Source: Dysgonomonas sp. HDW5A (GTDB lineage: Bacteria; Bacteroidota; Bacteroidia; Bacteroidales; Dysgonomonadaceae). Taken from it: DNA of 64,000 bases. The position numbers and the translations under genes were made by a program. Below the pieces are notes generated by a model that saw only the letters and a list, made by a program, of their open reading frames with translations, ran no database searches and was not told the DNA's origin. The stretch spans positions 1,550,001-1,614,000 of the forward strand of contig NZ_CP049857.1 in the NCBI RefSeq assembly GCF_011299555.1, given 5' to 3'. Within the stretch, counting starts at the first letter, position 1, and the number at the start of each line of letters is the position of its first letter. Below are positions 10,135 through 18,743 of the stretch, one piece after another.

Positions 10135-11220
10135 TCAGTCTTTTTCTTTATCTTCTTTATATTTTTCAACCAGACTTTCTAACGTCACATTCCTCTCCTC
10201 AATCACTCCATCGGGAGAAATAAGTATCATGTAGGGAGCCTCGGTTACATTGTATTTTTTTACAGCTTGCGAATTCCATTTTCTTCCATCCAACAAAACA
10301 GTCCAGTCCAAAGAATTAGCTATTTCTACAATTTTGGGATCAGGTGATTTATCATTCTCATCAATTACAATGGCTATAAATTCGACTTTGCCTTTTAATT
10401 TCTGCTGAGCTTCTTTCAGTTGATTAAAGTATCCTTCGTTAGATGGAGCATCTTTTAAATCAAAAATCAACAAAACTCTTTTTCCTTTAAAGTCGCTAAG
10501 ATTGACAGTCTTTCCGCGTGTACTTTTCAGTGTAACATCAGGAGCAACAGATCCTACCATTGAGATTCTGATTCTATCATAGTATTCTCTCAAAGGTGTT
10601 GTCAGGTAAAAATTAGCAGCCTCTCCTTTTAATTGGTCAATATCATTTCCTAATAACTCAATAGAAATATTATTAATCGAAAATTCATTCATTAGTATTA
10701 CCGATGATATTTTAGCCGGATTGCTTTCTACACATTCTCGAACGCATCTAGCCAACTGAAAATTGACATTTTTAAGTTCCGACACATCCATATTTTCATT
10801 TTTAGCTAAGATCCGATATCTGGACTGTAATATATTAGCATTCTTTGTTTTAAATTCAGTTAAATCATCATTCACCCTACCACCCCTTATTTCTACCAGA
10901 TCAGCTTCTAAAGCATTGCCTTTAATACTCACTTTATAATTAGGCTCGAGAAAAAAAGTAATCGGCTTTAAACCTTCTCCTGTAAATAACGAAACTAATG
11001 CCTGAGTCTCAACATACCCTTTGTATGTAAATTTACCTCCTTTATCTACTTCAATAGTATCAATAGTCATAGAGTCTTGTGATATTTGTTTTATCGCATA
11101 AAGACTCGACACTGACAGATTTTCAAGCTTACCTTCGACAGTAAAATTAATGTCAGATGTATTTGTGCAACTTATGGCAGTAAATAGGATAAGACTGAAT
11201 ACTATCAGCCCTTTTATCAT
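10135..11220 (-). CDS. TlpA/AhpC-like thioredoxin-fold lipoprotein with DUF4369-type N-terminus, lacking the CxxC
   Basis: I start this at the Met at 11220, giving 361 residues, because MIKGLIVFSLILFTAISC is then a clean lipoprotein signal peptide; an upstream ATG at 11280 would add 20 basic residues. Residues about 28-110 resemble the DUF4369 domain (VEGKLENL, DTIEVDKGGKFTYKG). The C-terminal third has a thioredoxin fold start (APDVTLKSTRGKTVNLSDFKGKR) and the cis-Pro loop EAPYMILI. Where TlpA-like proteins carry WCxxC after the first strand, this reads FDLKDAPSNEGYF, with no cysteine. A redox role is therefore unlikely; binding or scaffolding is more plausible. It is divergent from the DPP IV gene. 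Confidence 0.85.
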   Translation of the reverse strand: MIKGLIVFSLILFTAISCTNTSDINFTVEGKLENLSVSSLYAIKQISQDSMTIDTIEVDKGGKFTYKGYVETQALVSLFTGEGLKPITFFLEPNYKVSIKGNALEADLVEIRGGRVNDDLTEFKTKNANILQSRYRILAKNENMDVSELKNVNFQLARCVRECVESNPAKISSVILMNEFSINNISIELLGNDIDQLKGEAANFYLTTPLREYYDRIRISMVGSVAPDVTLKSTRGKTVNLSDFKGKRVLLIFDLKDAPSNEGYFNQLKEAQQKLKGKVEFIAIVIDENDKSPDPKIVEIANSLDWTVLLDGRKWNSQAVKKYNVTEAPYMILISPDGVIEERNVTLESLVEKYKEDKEKD

Positions 11221-11328
11221 TACAGAAGAGATTTTCAACGTTTTCAATTTCTTGATTTTTTGTATTCTTAATAGGTACAAATATTATACCTATTTTTCTT
11301 TTGATTGTTATCTTTGATTAGTTTGACG

Positions 11329-11336
11329 CAAAGATA
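11329..11336 (-). promoter_or_regulatory. Candidate -7 element for the thioredoxin-fold lipoprotein gene
   Basis: On the minus strand this reads TATCTTTG, a good match to TAnnTTTG, about 110 bases before the chosen start. No clear -33 TTTG is seen. Confidence 0.45.
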
Positions 11337-11448
11337 GCATTTACGTTTAATTCATTATTGCATATTTTTGTTATTTTTAACAAAAACAAACGCTTTTTGT
11401 TCACATAAAAAGACCTTTTTTTGATGTGCTGCAATATGGGATAATAAG

Positions 11449-11456
11449 TATCTTTG
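11449..11456 (+). promoter_or_regulatory. Candidate -7 element for the DPP IV gene
   Basis: TATCTTTG matches TAnnTTTG and lies 25 bases before the ATG at 11482. A TTTG at 11420-11423 is 25 bases upstream, longer than the usual 19-21, so the -33 part is doubtful. Confidence 0.45.
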
Positions 11457-11481
11457 CTTTTCATTTAAATGAAGTGTAACT

Positions 11482-13641
11482 ATGAAGATCCTAAGAGTCT
11501 GTTTTATCACAATTTGTACATTATCATCGTTTATATCAATGGCACAAGACGCATCCATTCCACTCACCTTAGAAGATTTGATTCCGGGAGGCAATTCGTA
11601 TGCTAAATACAGAATTTCATACCCTCAACAGCTACAATGGTGGGGTGATACGCCTGTATATGTCAAGGGAGATTCTATAATGACTGTGGCAAAATCAGAA
11701 AAAGAAACAGATATCCTTCTGATTGACAAAAAAACAATCAACTCCGGTTTAGAAGCAAATGGAAAAGGCTCAATAAAGTCTTTAACATCGGTTAGCTTTC
11801 CTTATGCCAAAGAGAAAATCGTTATTCTCAATAATGGAGGTGAAACTTTTCTGTACAATATAGAAACGAATCAGATCATTGCCACATATAATTTACCCAA
11901 AGGTACTGCCAATCACGATTTCTCCAATGTAAGTAAGACTTTTGCTTATACCAAAGATAACAACCTGTATGTATCGCAATTGGGTAATGAAATTGCAATT
12001 ACATCAGATTCAGACAAAGGTATTGTAAATGGACAGGCGGTACACCGTAACGAATTTGGGATCAAGAAAGGCACTTTCTGGTCACCTTCGGGCAAGCAGC
12101 TTGCCTTTTACCGAATGGATGAAACCATGGTCACCGATTATCCTCTTGTAGATATATCTACACGTATAGCAGAACTAAAAGATATTAAATACCCGATGGC
12201 CGGAATGAAGAGCCACCATGTAACGATAGGTATCTTCAATCTCGAAACTCAAAAAACGATATTCTTAAACACTGGAACACCAAAAGAAAAATATCTAACG
12301 AATATCGCATGGAGCCCCGATGAGAAATACATCTACCTAGCTGAGCTAAACAGAGGGCAGGATACTTGTAAAGTTATCCGTTACAACGCCATATCAGGGA
12401 AGCAGGATGCTACCCTGTTTACCGAAATCCACTCCAAATATGTAGAACCTGAGAATCCGGTATTGTTCTTAAAAAACGATCCTCAGTCATTTTTATGGCA
12501 AAGCAAAAGAGACGGGCATAATCACCTGTATCAATATGATGTAAACGGGAACTTAAAAAAACAACTGACATCAGGCAATTGGGATATTACCGAAGTTCTG
12601 GGTTTCGACGAAGCAGGCAACAATTTATACTATATCTCAACAGAAGTATCGCCAATCGAAAAGCATATTTATCAGCTTAATCTGAAAAGTGGAAAAAGAA
12701 CTCAATTATCTAAGGAGGAAGGCACTCACTCGGCAAAGGTAAGTACCTCGGGAAAGTATATCTTAGATCAATACACTTCGCAGTACAATCCGGGAAAAAT
12801 AGCTATAACTGAAACCAAATCCAACAAGAGCCATACTTTCTTTCAAGCTAAAGATCCTTATGCTAAAATTACAATGCCCGAAATCGTTATAGGATCAATA
12901 AAAGCCAATGATGGAAAAACTGACCTGTATTATCGATTAGTTAAGCCTATGAATTACGATTCGTCTAAGAAATATCCTACCATTGTTTATGTATATGGAG
13001 GTCCTCACTCTCAGCTAGTAGATAATTCATGGATGGGACAGGCACGCGGATGGGATATTTACATGGCAGAAAAAGGCTACGTTGTTTTCACAATTGACAA
13101 CAGAGGAACTTCGAACAGAGGGATCGACTTTGAAAACATCACACACCGTCAATTGGGTGTAACAGAAACCCAAGATCAGATGACAGGGGTAGAATTTCTT
13201 AAATCATTGCCATATGTTGACACAAATAGAATAGGTGTGCATGGATGGAGTTATGGTGGATTTATGACATTAAATTTGATGCTCCGTCACCCCGAAACAT
13301 TCAAAGTCGGTGTAGCAGGAGGGCCTGTTACCGACTGGAAGTATTATGAAATTATGTATGGAGAACGCTATATGGATTCACCAAAAGAAAATCCCGAAGG
13401 CTATGCTGAAACAAACATGGTAGATCGTGCAGGAGACCTAAAAGGCAGATTACTGCTTATTCACGGAGATGAAGATCCAACGGTTGTATTACAACATAAT
13501 TTACAGTTTGTAAAATCAGCTATAAAGAAAGGCACACACCCCGATTTGTTCATCTATCCGGGACACGGACATAACATGACGGGCCACGATCGTGTACATC
13601 TTCATGAACATATCACACGCTATTTTGAAGATTATTTATAA
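11482..13641 (+). CDS. Dipeptidyl peptidase IV, S9 family serine protease
   Basis: The 719-residue protein has a cleavable signal peptide (MKILRVCFITICTLSSFISMA). A beta-propeller region with several WSPSGK/WSPDEK repeats covers residues about 50-470, followed by an alpha/beta hydrolase domain. The nucleophile is Ser590 in GWSYGGF, the acid is probably Asp665 in HGDEDPTV, and the His is 695 or 697 in GHGHNMTG. DPP IV removes X-Pro or X-Ala dipeptides from peptide N-termini, probably in the periplasm or at the cell surface. Length is normal for Bacteroidetes DPP IV. It stands alone, with a promoter-like element just upstream and a strong hairpin downstream. Confidence 0.95.
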   Translation: MKILRVCFITICTLSSFISMAQDASIPLTLEDLIPGGNSYAKYRISYPQQLQWWGDTPVYVKGDSIMTVAKSEKETDILLIDKKTINSGLEANGKGSIKSLTSVSFPYAKEKIVILNNGGETFLYNIETNQIIATYNLPKGTANHDFSNVSKTFAYTKDNNLYVSQLGNEIAITSDSDKGIVNGQAVHRNEFGIKKGTFWSPSGKQLAFYRMDETMVTDYPLVDISTRIAELKDIKYPMAGMKSHHVTIGIFNLETQKTIFLNTGTPKEKYLTNIAWSPDEKYIYLAELNRGQDTCKVIRYNAISGKQDATLFTEIHSKYVEPENPVLFLKNDPQSFLWQSKRDGHNHLYQYDVNGNLKKQLTSGNWDITEVLGFDEAGNNLYYISTEVSPIEKHIYQLNLKSGKRTQLSKEEGTHSAKVSTSGKYILDQYTSQYNPGKIAITETKSNKSHTFFQAKDPYAKITMPEIVIGSIKANDGKTDLYYRLVKPMNYDSSKKYPTIVYVYGGPHSQLVDNSWMGQARGWDIYMAEKGYVVFTIDNRGTSNRGIDFENITHRQLGVTETQDQMTGVEFLKSLPYVDTNRIGVHGWSYGGFMTLNLMLRHPETFKVGVAGGPVTDWKYYEIMYGERYMDSPKENPEGYAETNMVDRAGDLKGRLLLIHGDEDPTVVLQHNLQFVKSAIKKGTHPDLFIYPGHGHNMTGHDRVHLHEHITRYFEDYL

Positions 13642-13705
13642 TTTTCGCTACCCAATTAATGATTTTGCGTATTTATTTTCAACAAAAAAATAAGAAAAAA
13701 ATAAG

Positions 13706-13744
13706 TCTACGCCTTAAGATCCATACGGGATTTTAAGGCGTAGA
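13706..13744. terminator. Perfect 12-bp hairpin after DPP IV
   Basis: TCTACGCCTTAA at 13706-13717 pairs exactly with TTAAGGCGTAGA at 13733-13744, with a 15-base loop. The A-rich tract upstream would give a U-run on the minus strand, while the + strand tail is only moderately T-rich. Confidence 0.65.
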
Positions 13745-13776
13745 TCATATTATAGTCCCAAAATTATCCTCCTTTT

Positions 13777-13807
13777 TTAGTATTTCTTAAAAAAAAAGTT
13801 ATCTTTG
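13777..13807 (+). promoter_or_regulatory. Promoter of the tandem paralogue cluster
   Basis: TATCTTTG at 13800-13807 matches the -7 consensus. TTAG at 13777-13780, a one-base variant of TTTG, is 19 bases upstream. Transcription would start near 13814. Confidence 0.55.
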
Positions 13808-14136
13808 CACATATCAATATAACATTTTATCAACCAACAGCTTATAAACGGAGTTTCTGTTCAAAGAAAACCCGACTGATAGGCGTGTCTTTATTTTAAC
13901 TAAAAAAGTAAACTAAAAGCAATTTTCCTATCTTTTCTCAAACTTATTTTAAGTTTTCTTGTTTTATTTATTGTACAATTTGCGTGTGATTATTATTTAG
14001 AGATAGAATCAATATCATCTATTAAAATTTTATCAAATAGATTATACACTAAATTAACTACTGAACAAATAGGATCCAGATTTACAGAAAGGCTAATAGT
14101 ATCATATTCTATTACCGCTTATAAAAGTATTAAACT

Positions 14137-15249
14137 ATGGTAAAAAAAATCTTACCTTTGATTATCGTTTGTATCTATGCGATAAATTTCACATATGCCC
14201 AAACAACTCATGGAGTTGGAATCGGAACAGCAACAGTTGATCCATCCGCCATTCTTCAAGTAGTAAGCACTAATAAAGGAGTTCTTTTTCCTAAAATCGG
14301 CTTAACATCGACTACAGACATAACTACCATTGCCAATCCGTCTGTCGGGCTTCTCATCTATAATACAGGAACGGGAGGATTAGATACGCCCGGATATGTA
14401 TATTGGACAGGTACAGAATGGGAAAAATTAACCCTTACAACTGTTGTCAATCCTGTTATAACCGGCTTACTCTGCAACAGAGCCGAATTTTCTCCGGCTA
14501 CGTTTACGGCCGGTGTGCCTTATGATGGTATAATGACTATTCCATATACAGGAGGTAACGGAGGAGCATATAACACAGGTACACCTATGACTTCGTTAGT
14601 CAATACAGGGCTGACTGCAACACGTGAGACTGGTGTATTGGCAACAGGTAGCGGACAGTTGGTGTATCGGCTTACAGGGACGCCCGCTTACTCTTCGCCC
14701 ACAGCAGCTTTATTCAATATTAACGAGTTTGGTTTTAACTGTATAGCTGCATTAAGTGGACAACAAATAGAAGTTGGACAACAGCTATCATTTATAGCGA
14801 GTTTAACTCAAGCACAGAATGTAAACGGAACTATTTTATCAACTTATTATCCAACGCAATTGCCTACTGTTGATGGCTTACGTATGGATCTTATCTCAAA
14901 TGGGGCAGCAACTTATTACCCTAGAGTATATAATGTAAGCTCCGAACAAAAAATTGTAAGTTTCCAAACTTTCTCTGTTGTAGGTCTTCAGAATGTAACA
15001 AATCTAAATAGAACTATTTATAGAAATACAGAAGTAACAGCCAGTGATTGGGATTATGTAAATGTAACTGCAAGAACTACCACCCCAAACTTTACGGTTG
15101 CCTGGAGCTCCTCAACATCTTCAACCGTTGTTACCGATCTACAGGTACAGGTAAGTCCATCAGTCTGGCGCTGGTATGAAATGACCTGGTGGGCAATGGA
15201 GATAAACACTGTGAAAATTATTTTTATGTCATTAGTCAGAAAATCCTAA
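14137..15249 (+). CDS. Secreted protein, tandem paralogue 1 of 3
   Basis: The 370-residue protein has a signal peptide (MVKKILPLIIVCIYAINFTYA). An N-terminal module follows (GVGIGTATVDPSAILQV, NKGVLFPKIGLTS, GLLIYNTGTGGL), of the kind seen at the start of many Bacteroidetes surface proteins. A middle module has the pattern C-x-F-x-P-A-x-F, GVPYDG, PYTGGNGGAY, NTGLTAT, LTGTP. The end is Trp-rich (WRWYEMTWWAM). I do not recognise a named family and see no catalytic motif or C-terminal sorting domain. The next paralogue starts 21 bases after its stop. Exposure at the surface or in the periplasm is inferred from the signal peptide. Confidence 0.85.
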   Translation: MVKKILPLIIVCIYAINFTYAQTTHGVGIGTATVDPSAILQVVSTNKGVLFPKIGLTSTTDITTIANPSVGLLIYNTGTGGLDTPGYVYWTGTEWEKLTLTTVVNPVITGLLCNRAEFSPATFTAGVPYDGIMTIPYTGGNGGAYNTGTPMTSLVNTGLTATRETGVLATGSGQLVYRLTGTPAYSSPTAALFNINEFGFNCIAALSGQQIEVGQQLSFIASLTQAQNVNGTILSTYYPTQLPTVDGLRMDLISNGAATYYPRVYNVSSEQKIVSFQTFSVVGLQNVTNLNRTIYRNTEVTASDWDYVNVTARTTTPNFTVAWSSSTSSTVVTDLQVQVSPSVWRWYEMTWWAMEINTVKIIFMSLVRKS

Positions 15250-15270
15250 CGGCTATAATCAGTTTTACTT

Positions 15271-16338
15271 ATGAAAAAAAGAATTTTATTTTTTACTTTT
15301 TATAGCTTATGGCTATCAACAAGCCTGATATATGCCCAAGTAATAGGAATCGGAACGGAAACACCTAATGCTTCAACAGTACTTGATATAAGCAGTAGTA
15401 ATCAAGGAGTGTTGTTTCCCAGAATAGCTTTAATATCAGATACCGATCAGACAACGATACCTAACCCCGAAGAAGGGCTTTTAATTTATAATACCGGAAC
15501 CGGAGGCCTAGTTTATCAAGGACTTGTGTGCTGGGATGGGACAAGCTGGAAAAAGATTAATCTTACAGCTACTGCGTCGCCTGCCATATCATCTTTACAA
15601 TGTGAAAATGCAAAAATAAGTCCGGCTGTTTTTCAAGCCGGAGTACCTTATAACGGAACCATGACAGTACCCTACACTGGAGGAAATGGAGGTATTTATC
15701 CTGCCGGAACCGCCATACCATCAACCGGATACAATACAGGGTTGACGGCAACTTTACAAGCCGGGACTCTTGCATATGGGGCAGGTGAACTAACTTTTAC
15801 TCTATCGGGAACTCCTTTATACGACTCGCCCGTACCTGCAATGTTTAACATTAACTTTTTAGGACAAAGCTGTAGTGCTGCCGTAAGTGGAGCAACTTTG
15901 GGTGTTGGATTATCCCAGACTCTTATTACATCCATACCTACTACAGGTATAACTACCGGAACATACTTATCATCTCTAAAAACCGGTCTGCCGCTTATAG
16001 ACGGTCTAAGAATGGACTTGATATATTATGATGCCACTTTTTACAGACCCAGAATTATCAATACAAATGCGACCAGCCAACTAATAAGCTTACAATCATT
16101 TGCAACACAAGTAAATGAATACAGAAGCAATCTGAATCAAACCGTTACATCTGGAGCCAGCATGCAAGTCGATAATAACGATCTCGTTTATTGGACAACT
16201 GCTGCTGCTGAAGTGATAACTGCCAATGTACAGGTACAAATTGTTCCCGGTGTATGGCGTTGGTATGAAATGAAATGGTGGGCAATGCAAATCGGCACTC
16301 AAAAAGTAATATTCATGTCAGTTATCCGAAAAGCATAA
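15271..16338 (+). CDS. Secreted protein, tandem paralogue 2 of 3
   Basis: The 355-residue protein has the same plan as its upstream neighbour: signal peptide (ending TSLIYAQ), the IGIGTETPNASTVLDISS start and NKGVLFPR-like segment (NQGVLFPRIALIS), the GVPYNG / PYTGGNGGIY / NTGLTAT core, and the Trp-rich end WRWYEMKWWAMQ. It is visibly closer to paralogue 3 than to paralogue 1 at the C-terminus. Four Cys residues fall in the core region. The function is unknown. Gaps of 21 and 32 bases to its neighbours indicate one transcript. Confidence 0.85.
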   Translation: MKKRILFFTFYSLWLSTSLIYAQVIGIGTETPNASTVLDISSSNQGVLFPRIALISDTDQTTIPNPEEGLLIYNTGTGGLVYQGLVCWDGTSWKKINLTATASPAISSLQCENAKISPAVFQAGVPYNGTMTVPYTGGNGGIYPAGTAIPSTGYNTGLTATLQAGTLAYGAGELTFTLSGTPLYDSPVPAMFNINFLGQSCSAAVSGATLGVGLSQTLITSIPTTGITTGTYLSSLKTGLPLIDGLRMDLIYYDATFYRPRIINTNATSQLISLQSFATQVNEYRSNLNQTVTSGASMQVDNNDLVYWTTAAAEVITANVQVQIVPGVWRWYEMKWWAMQIGTQKVIFMSVIRKA

Positions 16339-16370
16339 TGTGTTGTCAACCTAATTATAAAACATTACAC

Positions 16371-17441
16371 ATGAACAAGAAAATTTTAACATCCATATTA
16401 TTTCAACTATGCATAGTGGTTATCTATGCACAGGTAGGGATTGGCACCACAAATATTTCCTCTTCGGCGATGCTTGAAGTTACCAGCACAAATAAAGGGG
16501 TACTTTTCCCCAGGGTAGCACTAGATTCCAATACAGATCAAACAACAGTTCCTAACCCTGCAGTAGGTCTCACTGTTTACAATACAGCTGCCGGAAATTT
16601 CAAAATAGAAGGCTATTTAACGTGGGACGGATCAGTATGGGTAAGACTGGCTTCCGAAGAAATACTGGCTCCCGGTATATCAGGGATACAATGTACAGGA
16701 GCAACAATCAACCCTACGACATTCAATGCCGGAGTACCTTATGACGGGATTATGGAAATACCCTACATAGGCGGTAACGGTGCATCTTATCCTGCAGGCT
16801 CACCAATCCCTTCAACGGGTAATACAGGGCTTACAGCTACGCTGCAAGCAGGAGTATTACAACAAGGCAACGGCGTATTAAGATATACTTTATCAGGAAC
16901 TCCTCTTCTTGATTCTCCGGCAACAGCCTATTTTAATATTGATGTCCTCGGCAATACATGTACTGTGGGCGTAAGCGGAAGTTTGGAGTTAAGCATCGGA
17001 AGTTTTATTACATTTTCGGGAGTATTCAATACAACAGGGCTTGCAAACGGGGTTCTTTTATCGAGCCAGTTTCCAACTCAGTTACCTATTATTGATGGTT
17101 TAAAAATGGACTTGGCATATTATGATGCCACTTTCTATAGTCCACGCATATATAACGTTTCAACACAAAATCAGCTTATCAGTTTACAAACATTTGCGAC
17201 AGAAGTAAATGAAAACAGAACAGCATTAAATCAGACCGTTACCCCCGGTAGTTTTTTGCAGGTAGATGTTAACAATATCGTTTACTGGACAACTGTTTAT
17301 GCCGAAGTTATAACTTCGAATGTACAAGTGCAAGTTGCAGCAGGTGAATGGCGCTGGTATGAAATGAAATGGTGGGCTATGCAAACAGCTGTAGGCAGTA
17401 CCTCAAGAACCGTATTTTTATCGGTAGCACGTAAAGCATAA
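16371..17441 (+). CDS. Secreted protein, tandem paralogue 3 of 3
   Basis: I place the start at ATG 16371 (356 residues), because the frame's longer version from 16275 would overlap paralogue 2 and put 32 non-signal residues ahead of the signal peptide MNKKILTSILFQLCIVVIYA. The layout repeats that of the other two: VGIGTTNISSSAMLEV, NKGVLFPRVALDS, GVPYDGIMEIPYIGGNGA, NTGLTATLQAG and the end WRWYEMKWWAMQ. A run of tandem copies with kept motifs but many changed positions suggests duplication followed by divergence, as in surface proteins under selection. No enzyme motif is visible. Confidence 0.85.
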   Translation: MNKKILTSILFQLCIVVIYAQVGIGTTNISSSAMLEVTSTNKGVLFPRVALDSNTDQTTVPNPAVGLTVYNTAAGNFKIEGYLTWDGSVWVRLASEEILAPGISGIQCTGATINPTTFNAGVPYDGIMEIPYIGGNGASYPAGSPIPSTGNTGLTATLQAGVLQQGNGVLRYTLSGTPLLDSPATAYFNIDVLGNTCTVGVSGSLELSIGSFITFSGVFNTTGLANGVLLSSQFPTQLPIIDGLKMDLAYYDATFYSPRIYNVSTQNQLISLQTFATEVNENRTALNQTVTPGSFLQVDVNNIVYWTTVYAEVITSNVQVQVAAGEWRWYEMKWWAMQTAVGSTSRTVFLSVARKA

Positions 17442-17449
17442 ATAGATAT

Positions 17450-17476
17450 AAAAAAGCAGCCTAAAACTGCCTTTTT
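17450..17476. terminator. Bidirectional terminator between convergent genes
   Basis: AAAAAAGCAG at 17450-17459 and CTGCCTTTTT at 17467-17476 form a short GC stem flanked by A and T runs, so it can end transcripts from either side (paralogue 3 and the nuclease-like gene). Confidence 0.65.
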
Positions 17477-17496
17477 CATCAATCAGATTAATACTT

Positions 17497-18558
17497 TCAC
17501 TTCTTCTTATTTAATGTAAATGATGCTAATACCGCTTTATGGTCGGTAGGCCAAATTCCCTTGCCTATTCCAAAAGGATCCTGCGTATTGTCTTTTACTC
17601 TTTTACTGTATGCAATAGAACCATCAGGTCCCCATATGATAGCATTATCCAATTCCAACCCATCGAAAGGTGCGTAATAAATAAAATCGACACGCTCACG
17701 TTCATCGGCATCGGGTGTCCATGTCAGCTTGCTTATATCTACTAATGGATTATCGGCAGGAAAAGTTATACCGGGATGAGTAGCAGGATCAGGATGAGCT
17801 TTACGATATGCATCTACATATCCTTCATCAGCAAGCATAGTGCTTACAGTCCAGGGGACAACGACTCCATGTCGGTCAAACATATCTTTTGTGCTTTCAA
17901 TCCAGTCCTGATGCGATGGTTCATTAAAATCTCCGCCTATAATAACAATCCTATTCTTTGCCCTGTCTTCCTTTGCCTTTTCAAGAATCGCTTTCATACC
18001 ATCGTCTCTTTTAGATAATACATTATCGGCCAGAATCGAATCTACATCAAGCATAGGGGTACGTTTTTTCCAAGTAGATCCATTATAGCCTTTTACGTCA
18101 TAATACGTATCATTCAGATAATCCAAGTGAGTAGTATAAACGGCAACTTCCTGTCCATTCATATCCACTAATGCCCGATAGGCACTCCCGTGATCATCTA
18201 CACATGGATATACGGTTGTTGAATCTATAATCGGATAACGGGAAAGAATACCCGAATCATAACTATAAAAAGAATAGAACACTTGCCCGCTATCTTTTAA
18301 CGACTGAACAATTCTATCACAGAATCGGGTATCGTTATAATTCCGGACTTCGCTCAATGTCACAAAATCGGCTTTCGAATCGAGTATCTGCTGAACAATA
18401 GCCTCGTATCCTCCCGGCACCACGGTACCTTCCTGCCATATATTAAATTGAAGAACTTTAAAGGTTTCAGTATCAGAAACAACATCCGTCTTGTTTGTTT
18501 TTCCTACGCAACTGAGTAAAAGAAAAAAAATACAGAATAGATAAATAATCTTTTTCAT
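17497..18558 (-). CDS. Endonuclease/exonuclease/phosphatase-family lipoprotein
   Basis: Starting at ATG 18558 gives 353 residues with a lipoprotein signal peptide (KKIIYLFCIFFLLLSC); the longer frame from 18633 adds 25 residues that do not fit a signal. The EEP fold is shown by VLQFNIWQEG, SEVRNYND, GGDFNEPSH and the final TDHKAVLASF, which hold the metal and phosphate-binding residues. ERERVDFIYY also fits the family. EEP enzymes cut phosphoester bonds in nucleic acids, phospholipids or sugar phosphates. As a lipoprotein it acts outside the cytoplasm, so a phosphodiesterase or sphingomyelinase-like role is as likely as nuclease activity. Confidence 0.88.
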   Translation of the reverse strand: MKKIIYLFCIFFLLLSCVGKTNKTDVVSDTETFKVLQFNIWQEGTVVPGGYEAIVQQILDSKADFVTLSEVRNYNDTRFCDRIVQSLKDSGQVFYSFYSYDSGILSRYPIIDSTTVYPCVDDHGSAYRALVDMNGQEVAVYTTHLDYLNDTYYDVKGYNGSTWKKRTPMLDVDSILADNVLSKRDDGMKAILEKAKEDRAKNRIVIIGGDFNEPSHQDWIESTKDMFDRHGVVVPWTVSTMLADEGYVDAYRKAHPDPATHPGITFPADNPLVDISKLTWTPDADERERVDFIYYAPFDGLELDNAIIWGPDGSIAYSKRVKDNTQDPFGIGKGIWPTDHKAVLASFTLNKKK

Positions 18559-18653
18559 TAGAGATATTTTTAAGGTTTGCAGAAGTTTGGGACTTCGTTG
18601 CATATCTAACAAAGATATCGAACTTAAAAACAACAGTCGAATTTGATCAAAAA

Positions 18654-18686
18654 AATAACCGTAAAAAATATTTTTTTACGGTTATT
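18654..18686 (-). terminator. Terminator of the pepD operon
   Basis: AATAACCGTAAAAA at 18654-18667 pairs perfectly over 14 bp with TTTTTACGGTTATT at 18673-18686. Read on the minus strand it is followed by a T-run, and it lies 58 bases past the pepD stop. Confidence 0.8.
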
Positions 18687-18700
18687 AAGGCCTCAGCCTT
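18687..18700 (+). repeat. Dispersed hairpin repeat copy
   Basis: AAGGCCTCAGCCTT with a T-rich tail. It matches the family consensus AAGGTCTCAGACCTT described for 45532-45561, in forward orientation, opposite to the genes around it. Confidence 0.6.
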
Positions 18701-18743
18701 TTAATATTTTGAAGTTTAAACAACAGTCATTTAAACCAATCTC

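Larger units (their letters stand above)
13642..14136 (+). other. Intergenic region: DPP IV terminator plus long leader of the paralogue cluster
   Basis: The first part holds a perfect 12-bp hairpin (13706-13744) and a promoter-like element (13777-13807). The remaining stretch of about 320 bases up to the ATG at 14137 has no open reading frame of note and no riboswitch that I recognise. It would be transcribed as an unusually long 5' leader. Confidence 0.6.

Noticed and set aside
16275-16370. Longer start for paralogue 3
   Set aside because: The added 32 residues overlap paralogue 2 and would hide the signal peptide that begins at 16371.
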